Assembly: GCA_023255965.1 (NCBI GenBank)
Contig: JAGDWE010000061.1
Coordinates: forward strand, 1-7,668
DNA from: Desulfurococcales archaeon
Lineage (GTDB): Archaea > Thermoproteota > Thermoprotei_A > Sulfolobales > NBVN01
Direction of reading: 5' to 3'
DNA: 7,668 nucleotides
Part shown: in pieces, positions 1 to 5,101 of the stretch
Layout of the letters: every line of letters starts with the position of its first letter
How positions within the stretch are numbered: the stretch's first letter is position 1
Program-made: the position numbers and the translations under genes
The notes under the pieces: generated by a model
The model's database searches: none
The model's input: only the letters and a program-made list of their open reading frames with translations
Told to the model about the DNA's origin: nothing

Positions 1-53
1 ACAGAACTTATAAACACCATCCCCACCATAAATGGTGAGGCTTTCAGTTGTAA
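1..53. repeat. Left copy of a 53-bp perfect inverted terminal repeat
   Basis: Bases 1-53 are identical to the reverse complement of 7616-7668; identity stops at base 54. The repeat contains a hairpin (arms 21-28 and 33-40, loop 29-32) whose RNA-like orientation is the minus strand, because its single G-T wobble is allowed only there. Both copies therefore point outwards. Contigs commonly end where a repeat occurs, so the window edges may be assembly break points at a multi-copy repeat rather than the ends of a biological element. Confidence 0.9.
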
Positions 54-173
54 AATTTGTTCATCACTCCTCCTACGAACACCCTTCAGCCGATATACCC
101 CCTCCGTAGCCCAAAGGAGCGGCTCAGGGCCGCCGTTAAGTTCGTCAGGTGCTGATGCCTGCGGCAAATCATT
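1..173 (-). pseudogene. 3' remnant of an IS200/IS605-type tnpB (C-terminal tail only)
   Basis: On the minus strand one frame is open from 215 to the window edge. From about position 173 it reads a Pro/Gly/Arg-rich stretch (begins NDLPQASAPDEL, then GGPEPLLWATEG) and runs into LQLKASPF followed by MVG at 53-21. Archaeal TnpB proteins often end in a low-complexity tail closing with an EAPPFRAG-like motif encoded by a GC-rich hairpin; the KASPF hairpin at 21-40 matches that pattern. No RuvC or zinc-ribbon part of TnpB is present, so this is a fragment, or the scaffold part of a guide RNA left without its nuclease. It begins where the neighbouring small gene stops (169). Family assignment rests on recalled tail sequences and the hairpin, not on a database search. 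Alternative: a GC-rich intergenic stretch open by chance. Confidence 0.5.
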
Positions 174-480
174 GATGGCGTTTAAGCAGCTCCTCAACGT
201 ATCTAACAGGTATCCTCACATACACTTCGTCTTCCTCGATTAGCTCAAATCCATGGCTACTTAGGCACTCGCTGAGTCCGCAATCGATTAACGCCTTAAG
301 CAGGTTCATTAACTTGGGGTAGTTGAGTAGGGGGCTGTAATACCTCATCAGGCCGTAGGTGCTTAGCTTAACCGTCGATTGGTTTGACGCCCTAGCTAGT
401 GCTACCAATCTACCCCCATTGGAGGCTAGGTAGGAGTTAACGGTTCTTATGAAGTGGCTACATACCTCCTCACATGACAT
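169..480 (-). CDS. Small hypothetical protein, 103 aa, downstream of the SpoIIM-like gene
   Basis: I do not recognise this protein. It starts MSCEEVCSHF and ends ELLKRHQ. It has no membrane segment or signal peptide; the sequence alternates helix-like stretches (for example the leucine-rich NYPKLMNLLKALIDC) with a charged strand-like stretch (EEDEVYVRIPVRYV), and there are four cysteines without a clear metal-binding spacing. The ATG at 480 lies four bases after the stop codon of the SpoIIM-like gene, so the two are probably co-transcribed and translationally coupled. An in-frame TTG at 504 would give 111 aa with a 20-base overlap; I prefer the ATG because it removes the overlap. The stop codon at 169-171 lies at the edge of the putative tnpB remnant, so the C-terminus may have been altered by that insertion. 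Possible partner of the membrane protein, by position only. Confidence 0.6.
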   Translation of the reverse strand: MSCEEVCSHFIRTVNSYLASNGGRLVALARASNQSTVKLSTYGLMRYYSPLLNYPKLMNLLKALIDCGLSECLSSHGFELIEEDEVYVRIPVRYVEELLKRHQ

Positions 481-484
481 CAGC

Positions 485-1036
485 TCAACCGATGAATACC
501 CCAACTAAGGGGGTTATAAATACCTCAACCAATGCAGCTATAGCTAGTAGTAACGCGATTAATGCTAGGTGCCTTGAGTGGCTGATAAGTAGCCTGGAAA
601 CGCTTACGTCGGCCTTAAACATGTACTTATGGATCATTGCTAGGGATAATGTGGTACCCAACGATGCTGAGAGGAGTATGGCGGGTAGCTCAAGTACGCC
701 GTGCGGCATGAGTAGTATTAAGTTGTGGATTAAGGGCCTTGAGGGGTAGTTAAGGAACGCCCCGACCACGTATCCGTTGAAGTAAATTATGGCCAGCGGC
801 ACTACTAACGTAGGTCCTGTGAGGAATGATATCAGGGAAACCCTGAGGTTGTTAAGGAAGATGAGTAAGGCGGTTATCAGTGGGTTAATTGCTAGGCCCT
901 CAATAATAGGCCTCAACTCCCTAACTACCTCATCAATGAACCTCCCCCTAATGGCCGGCTCGCTTGCTAATCCGCTGATAACGCCTAACGCGAACGCCGT
1001 AATCACTAGAGCTGTGGAGAGCTTTAAATACCTCAC
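485..1036 (-). CDS. SpoIIM-family (DUF95) integral membrane protein
   Basis: A 183-aa membrane protein of the stage II sporulation protein M family, which is widespread in archaea that do not sporulate; its molecular role there is unknown. I see about five hydrophobic segments: residues 8-25, 52-74, 76-95, 104-132 and 157-182. The family signature is clear: an asparagine pair in a membrane segment (IFLNNLRVSLISF, 59-71), a second segment with FNGYVVGAFL (86-95), and PHGVLELPAI (111-120), the characteristic PHGxxELPA motif. Length is typical. The start is GTG at 1036; an in-frame stop lies three codons upstream, so no earlier start is possible. A TATA-like element at 1060-1066 places transcription start almost on the GTG, implying a leaderless message. 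It is followed after four bases by the small gene at 480 and is transcribed divergently from lhr. Confidence 0.85.
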   Translation of the reverse strand: MRYLKLSTALVITAFALGVISGLASEPAIRGRFIDEVVRELRPIIEGLAINPLITALLIFLNNLRVSLISFLTGPTLVVPLAIIYFNGYVVGAFLNYPSRPLIHNLILLMPHGVLELPAILLSASLGTTLSLAMIHKYMFKADVSVSRLLISHSRHLALIALLLAIAALVEVFITPLVGVFIG

Positions 1037-1059
1037 ATTAAATTAAGTCCACTACCAAG

Positions 1060-1066
1060 TATTAAA
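1060..1066 (-). promoter_or_regulatory. TATA box for the SpoIIM-like gene
   Basis: On the minus strand TTTAATA is centred about 27 bases upstream of the GTG at 1036, the standard archaeal box A distance for a leaderless start. Assigned by position and composition only. Confidence 0.5.
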
Positions 1067-1090
1067 CCTTACCAAATGATGTGCTAAGGT

Positions 1091-1134
1091 AGTTGCAACT
1101 GAAGGCCTCGCCCTTCAGGGCGGGGAGGAGGTTA
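1091..1134 (+). ncRNA. Solitary tnpB-type 3'-end hairpin (guide-RNA scaffold-like remnant)
   Basis: An 8-bp GC-rich hairpin (arms 1106-1113 and 1118-1125, loop TTCA) is followed by AGGAGGTTAG. This matches the well-known 3' end of archaeal IS200/IS605 (IS1341-type) tnpB genes, where the sequence encodes an EAPPFRAG-like C-terminus and forms part of the guide RNA scaffold. Here the plus-strand frame reads LQLKASPFRAGRRL, preceded directly by a TAG stop at 1089, so only the tail survives. The terminal repeats carry a diverged version with the same LQLKASPF peptide and a compensated stem. It lies between the divergent promoters of the SpoIIM-like gene and lhr, and its 3' edge abuts the lhr TATA box. 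Whether it is transcribed cannot be seen. A simple intergenic hairpin is the alternative. Confidence 0.6.
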
Positions 1135-1135
1135 G

Positions 1136-1143
1136 TTTTTAAT
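1136..1143 (+). promoter_or_regulatory. TATA box for lhr
   Basis: TTTTTAAT lies with its centre about 31 bases before the ATG at 1171, which predicts a transcription start about 5 bases upstream of the start codon. No Shine-Dalgarno sequence is needed or seen close to the ATG. Confidence 0.55.
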
Positions 1144-1170
1144 CAATAGTTGAATAAGTAGTGACTAGGT

Positions 1171-3792
1171 ATGGTTGAGGTAGTAAGTGAGGTACCTAGT
1201 GAGGAGGTGGTAGTTAAGCTGCTTAAGCCCTATACTTACTCGTGGTTCCGTAGGAAGTACGGGGAATTCACTCCAGCGCAGTTAATGGCGATACCCTACA
1301 TCAAGTCGGGTAGGAACGTATTGATATCTAGCCCTACAGGGAGCGGTAAGACCTTGGCAGCGTTCCTAGCCATAATAGACGAGCTATGTAGGTTAGGTGA
1401 GTCAGGCGAGTTAGCTGACTCAATATACGTCATCTACGTATCGCCTTTAAGGGCGTTGAACAACGATATGAGGAGGAACTTGAGTGAGCCCGTTGAGGGG
1501 ATATTGAGTGAAGCTAAGGGGTTAGGCGTTGAGCTACCTGAGATCAGATTAGCTGTTAGGACCAGCGATACATCACCCAATGAGAAGCAGAAGATGCTTA
1601 GGAGGCCGCCGCACATACTCATAACCACTCCTGAATCACTAGCCATAGCCCTATCAACGCCTAAGTTCAGGGAGTTCATGAGGACTGTTAAGTGGGTGGT
1701 TGTTGATGAGGTGCATGAATTAGCTAGCAGTAAGAGGGGGGCGCATCTAAGCCTAAGCCTTGAGAGGCTTGAGGAGCTAGCCGGTAGCTTCCAGAGGATC
1801 GGGTTAAGTGCAACGATATCGCCGCTAGATGAAGTGGCTAGATTCCTAGTCGGCTACAGCGATGAGGGGGTTGAGAGGGACTGCGTGGTGGTTGACGCAA
1901 GGTTCGTTAAGCCAATGGAGTTGACGGTCATATGCCCTAAGGTAGATATAGTTAGGGCCGGTGCTGAGGAGCTAAATGCAGCCATATACGAGGCTATCGA
2001 GGACATAGTTAAGAGCTCTAGGACCACCCTAATATTCACTAACACTAGGAGCGCGACTGAGAGGGTCGTGTTCAAGCTCAAGAGGTTGTTCGAGAAGAAC
2101 GGGGTGATAGACGCAGATGAGATCGAGGCGCACCACAGCTCGCTAAGTAGGGACGTAAGGCTTGACGTTGAGGAGAGGTTGAAGAGGGGTGAGCTGAGGG
2201 TCGTCGTTAGCTCTACATCGCTTGAGCTAGGAATTGATATAGGCTACATAGATACGGTGGTGCTCCTTAGCTCGCCTAAGAGCGTCACTAGGTTGATTCA
2301 GAGGGTCGGGAGGTCGGGACATAACGTAAGGGACGTTAGTAGGGGTTACTTAGTAGCCGTTGATAGGGATGACCTGCTCGAGGTTACAGTGCTAGCTAAG
2401 TTAGCCCTCGAGAGGAGGTTAGATAACGTTAGGATACCTAAGAAGCCCTTAGACATACTAGCACAGCACTTAGTGGGCATGTCGTTGGAGAGGAGGTGGA
2501 GCATTAACGATGCACTAAGGGTTATTAGGAGGTCATACAACTTTAAGGACCTAAAGTACGATGAGCTGATCAACGTCCTTAGGTACCTAGCAGGTAGGTT
2601 TGAGGAGGAGTTAGAGGGCCTTAACATATACGCTAAGATATGGCTGGACGAGTTTGAGGGGGTATTTGGCAGGAAGAAGGGCTCTAGGATGATTTACTAC
2701 TTAAACGTAGGCGCGATACCAGATGAGGCTAAGGTGAGGGTGTTCCTAGATAGCGGGAAGTACGTAGGCGACTTAGAGGAGGGCTTCGTAGAGTACCTAG
2801 AGCCCGGGGACGTCTTCGTGTTAGGCGGTAGGACGTACGAATTCGTCAGGAGTGAGGGAATGAAGGTTATTGTACGTAGGGTTGAGAACGCAAGGCCCAC
2901 GGTACCTAGCTGGTTCTCTGAGATGCTACCGCTGTCGTTTGACTCAGCACTTAGGGTAGCTGAGTTCAGGGGATTAGTACATGAGTTAATAGTTAATTAC
3001 GGCATTAAGGGGGCTATAGATGAGCTATCTAAGATGTATGGGATAGGATTAGATGTAGCTAAGTACATAGTTGAATACGTCTACGAGCAGGCAACCTACT
3101 TAGGGCTAGTGCCTAGTAGGAATCTATACGTGATTGAAATATGGGATGATTTGGAGGGTAGGACAACCAACCTAATATTCCACTTCCTACTAGGTAGGAG
3201 GGTTAACGATGCGCTATCGAGGGCATACGCCTCAGTACTCAGCGACTTACTAGGCGTTAACGTGAGGGTCACGGTAACCGATAATGGATTTATGTTAACG
3301 GTACCTAGGGCTAAGGTAGACGAGGCCTTAGTAGATGAGCTGCTGGCCTCAGTAAGGCCTGATAACATCGTTGAAATCCTTAGGAGGTCCTTAAGGAGGA
3401 GCGAGTTAATTAAGAGGAGGTTTAGGCACTGCGCTGAGAGGGCCCTAGCCCTTCTAAGGAGGTATAGGGGTGTGGACACAAGCGTTAGTAGGAGGCAGGT
3501 GAGCTCAGAGACGTTACTTAAGGTAGCTGAGAAGCTCGGTAATTACCCGATACTCGAGGAAGCATATAGGGAAGTACTCAACGACTACATGGATGTAGAG
3601 GATGCGATCAAGGTGCTTAAGTCCATAGAGGACGGTGAGGTGGTTATTAAGGTCGTTAGGACCTCAATACCATCGCCATTCGCCCATAACATAGTGGTGC
3701 ATGGGTACAGCGACGTGGTGTTGATGGAGGATAGAAGGAGGCTGCTGCTTAAGCTCTATGAGGCAGTCTTAAACAGGATTAAGAACGGTTAA
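1171..3792 (+). CDS. lhr: Lhr-type superfamily 2 ATP-dependent helicase
   Basis: An 873-aa helicase of the Lhr (large helicase-related) family, ATP-driven 3'-to-5' translocases acting on DNA and DNA:RNA hybrids in repair, with some archaeal members linked to RNA. Motifs in order: Q-motif region FTPAQLMAIPY (33-43), Walker A SSPTGSGKT (53-61), motif Ia YVSPLRALNND (89-99), motif Ib ITTPESLA (151-158), Walker B DEVH (179-182), motif III SAT (213-215), motif IV TLIFTNTRS (286-294), HHSSLSR (321-327), motif V STSLELGIDIG (348-358) and motif VI QRVGRSGH (377-384). After about residue 420 come the winged-helix and Lhr-specific C-terminal domains. The length fits an archaeal Lhr core protein without the extra C-terminal extension of long bacterial forms. 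No catalytic residue appears missing. The ATG is supported by the TATA box and the FTPAQ region lying 33 residues in. I cannot tell aLhr1 from aLhr2. Confidence 0.93.
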   Translation: MVEVVSEVPSEEVVVKLLKPYTYSWFRRKYGEFTPAQLMAIPYIKSGRNVLISSPTGSGKTLAAFLAIIDELCRLGESGELADSIYVIYVSPLRALNNDMRRNLSEPVEGILSEAKGLGVELPEIRLAVRTSDTSPNEKQKMLRRPPHILITTPESLAIALSTPKFREFMRTVKWVVVDEVHELASSKRGAHLSLSLERLEELAGSFQRIGLSATISPLDEVARFLVGYSDEGVERDCVVVDARFVKPMELTVICPKVDIVRAGAEELNAAIYEAIEDIVKSSRTTLIFTNTRSATERVVFKLKRLFEKNGVIDADEIEAHHSSLSRDVRLDVEERLKRGELRVVVSSTSLELGIDIGYIDTVVLLSSPKSVTRLIQRVGRSGHNVRDVSRGYLVAVDRDDLLEVTVLAKLALERRLDNVRIPKKPLDILAQHLVGMSLERRWSINDALRVIRRSYNFKDLKYDELINVLRYLAGRFEEELEGLNIYAKIWLDEFEGVFGRKKGSRMIYYLNVGAIPDEAKVRVFLDSGKYVGDLEEGFVEYLEPGDVFVLGGRTYEFVRSEGMKVIVRRVENARPTVPSWFSEMLPLSFDSALRVAEFRGLVHELIVNYGIKGAIDELSKMYGIGLDVAKYIVEYVYEQATYLGLVPSRNLYVIEIWDDLEGRTTNLIFHFLLGRRVNDALSRAYASVLSDLLGVNVRVTVTDNGFMLTVPRAKVDEALVDELLASVRPDNIVEILRRSLRRSELIKRRFRHCAERALALLRRYRGVDTSVSRRQVSSETLLKVAEKLGNYPILEEAYREVLNDYMDVEDAIKVLKSIEDGEVVIKVVRTSIPSPFAHNIVVHGYSDVVLMEDRRRLLLKLYEAVLNRIKNG

Positions 3793-3794
3793 TA

Positions 3795-3804
3795 AGTATA
3801 TTTA
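3795..3804 (+). promoter_or_regulatory. TATA box for the dolichol-phosphate mannose synthase gene
   Basis: AGTATATTTA sits three bases after the lhr stop, preceded by a purine-rich AATA that could serve as BRE. Transcription would start near 3826-3830. That gives a leader of about 10 bases to the ATT at 3838 but about 30 bases to the GTG at 3859, so it bears on the choice of start. Confidence 0.5.
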
Positions 3805-3858
3805 ACTCCATCTAGACTTCTTCAGTAGGTGTAGTGGATTTCAGAGCCCTTAGTAAGT

Positions 3859-4917
3859 GTGGTGATCCCAACATATAATGAGAGGGAGAATTTAGAGGAA
3901 TTAATTATCAGGATCAACAACGCCTTAAAGGGGTTTAAGTATGAGGTAGTAGTTGTAGATGATAACTCACCAGACGGCACTGCAGAGCTGGCTGAGGAGC
4001 TGTCTAGGAGGTACCCAATCAAGGTTGTTAGGAGGCCGGGTAAGTTAGGACTTGCATCTGCAGTCTTGGATGGAGTTAGGGCGTGTAGCGGCGGATTAAT
4101 AGTGGTTATGGATGCAGACCTACAACACCCGCCTGAGCTGATACCTAAGATGGTTTATGAGGCGTTAAACGGCTACGACCTAGTGATAGCTTCAAGGTAC
4201 GTTGAGGGGGGGACAATAAGTGGTTGGGGTATCCATAGGAGGTTGATTTCTAGGGTAGCAATACTACTCGCTAAGTTATTAATACCTAGAGCACGAGGGG
4301 TTAAGGACCCCATATCAGGCTACTTCCTATTTAGGAGGGAGGTAGTAAGTAGTGTGATGAATGACCTAAGTCCTAGGGGTTTTAAGATATTGCTTGAGTT
4401 ATTAGTTAAGGGCAGGTACTCTAAGGTCGCTGAGGTGCCATACGAATTCAGGGTCAGACTTAGGGGTAGGTCTAAGTTAGGCCTAGGCGAGTTGATCGAT
4501 TACGTAGTATCCCTCATAAACCTAACGCCGTACCTAAGGCTAATTAAGTACTTAATAGTCGGCGCTGTAGGGACGGCGGTCAATTTAGGAGCGCTTTACC
4601 TACTAAGGTACATGCTAAGCGTCGAGCACTTCATAGCTAGTGCAGCAGCCATAGAGGCATCGATAATAAGTAACTTCGTACTCCATGAGCATTGGACGTT
4701 CAGGGATAGGAGGGCTGGTAAATGGGTATTCAGGTTGGTTAAGTTCCACGGCTCAACACTAGCAGCTGTAGTAGTTCAGTACATCACGTCTCAAGCGCTT
4801 CACTACGGATTAGGCGTTGAGTCGGTGCTAGCGCAACTAACTGGAATAGTAATAGGCTTCGCAGTCAATTACGCTCTCAGCAATAGGTATGTATGGTCCG
4901 GCAGCCATGAATGCTAG
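3859..4917 (+). CDS. Dolichol-phosphate mannose synthase: GT2 glycosyltransferase fused to GtrA-like membrane domain
   Basis: A 352-aa enzyme predicted to transfer mannose (or a related sugar) from a GDP-sugar to dolichol phosphate on the cytoplasmic face of the membrane, supplying the lipid-linked donor for glycosylation. The GT2 domain covers about residues 1-220: VIPTYNERENLEEL at the N-terminus, nucleotide-binding DDNSPDGT (34-41), DxD metal site in MDADLQHPPE (84-93), SRY (112-114), and DPISGYFLFRREV (150-162). The GtrA-like domain (about 228-346) has four hydrophobic segments: IVGAVGTAVNLGALYLL, SAAAIEASIISNFVL, STLAAVVVQYITSQAL and LAQLTGIVIGFAVNYAL, with NRYVW at the end. This fusion and length match archaeal DPM synthases such as that of Pyrococcus furiosus. 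The GTG at 3859 is the earliest standard start, but the reading frame continues upstream to ATT 3838 and would add SEPLVS-like family residues, so the true start is probably upstream. An in-frame TAG at 3832 limits it. Transferred sugar not determinable. Confidence 0.88.
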   Translation: MVIPTYNERENLEELIIRINNALKGFKYEVVVVDDNSPDGTAELAEELSRRYPIKVVRRPGKLGLASAVLDGVRACSGGLIVVMDADLQHPPELIPKMVYEALNGYDLVIASRYVEGGTISGWGIHRRLISRVAILLAKLLIPRARGVKDPISGYFLFRREVVSSVMNDLSPRGFKILLELLVKGRYSKVAEVPYEFRVRLRGRSKLGLGELIDYVVSLINLTPYLRLIKYLIVGAVGTAVNLGALYLLRYMLSVEHFIASAAAIEASIISNFVLHEHWTFRDRRAGKWVFRLVKFHGSTLAAVVVQYITSQALHYGLGVESVLAQLTGIVIGFAVNYALSNRYVWSGSHEC

Positions 4918-4936
4918 GAGGTGTAGGGGCACAAAC

Positions 4937-4944
4937 TATTAAAT
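4937..4944 (+). promoter_or_regulatory. Possible TATA box inside the convergent intergenic region
   Basis: TATTAAAT lies 20 bases after the mannose synthase stop and points into the GC-rich foldback region; a start near 4965 would be expected. On the opposite strand TTTATAAG (5108-5101, overlapping the valS stop codon) points inwards as well. Either could drive a small RNA. Both are short AT motifs and could be chance. Confidence 0.25.
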
Positions 4945-4950
4945 GTCTCC

Positions 4951-4984
4951 GACCACACCGCTCGCCTGAGGGCGGTCGTTGGTT
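4951..4984. other. Interrupted hairpin in the convergent intergenic region
   Basis: Two stem blocks face each other: ACCA (4952-4955) with TGGT (4980-4983), and ACCGC (4957-4961) with GCGGT (4972-4976), separated by a one-base against three-base internal loop, with a 10-base apical loop. It lies directly before the larger foldback at 4993-5087. The sequence CTCGCCTGAGGGCGG is loosely reminiscent of the tnpB-end hairpin, but the pairing register differs, so I do not group them. Confidence 0.4.
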
Positions 4985-4992
4985 AGCTTTAT

Positions 4993-5087
4993 GTTCGTTG
5001 ATTGCCGTCCCCAGGCCCCTTGTCGCCCACTAGAGCGGCTGGAGGCCGGGGGTCGCCAAGCAAAAACAAGCCCAGCAATCAACGAAC
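4993..5087. repeat. 95-base foldback: 13-bp perfect inverted repeat enclosing a GC-rich stem
   Basis: The outer arms GTTCGTTGATTGC (4993-5005) and GCAATCAACGAAC (5075-5087) are perfectly complementary. Inside, 5009-5019 pairs with 5041-5051 as CCCC/GGGG, GGCC/GGCC and CC/GG, with one bulged A on each side (5013 and 5043). The top loop 5020-5040 can form a further CGC/GCG pair. The 3' side carries an unpaired stretch 5052-5074 with AAAAA. The structure lies between the ends of two convergent genes. It may be a structured RNA, a bidirectional transcription end signal, or a mobile-element remnant. I looked for tRNA, SRP RNA, 5S rRNA and RNase P RNA signatures and found none. Confidence 0.6.
5062..5066 (-). 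terminator. Possible U-tract terminator for valS
   Basis: On the minus strand TTTTT occurs 36-40 bases after the valS stop codon, within the foldback region. Archaeal termination commonly uses short U-runs. Five T residues is the lower limit, so this is a weak call. Confidence 0.3.
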
Positions 5088-5101
5088 TTGGTTGCAGGCC
5101 C

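Noticed and set aside
45..68. C/D box sRNA candidate on the minus strand (GTGATGA, 13 bases, CTGA)
   Set aside because: The D-like CTGA belongs to the conserved LQLKASPF coding segment found in all copies, and no second C'/D' pair is present at proper spacing.
474..1046. Plus-strand open frames opposite the SpoIIM-like gene
   Set aside because: They are complement shadows of the membrane protein, with no domain sense and no promoter or ribosome binding site.
1434..3479. Several minus-strand open frames within lhr
   Set aside because: They are Ser/Leu/Thr-rich antisense shadows of a well-defined helicase gene.
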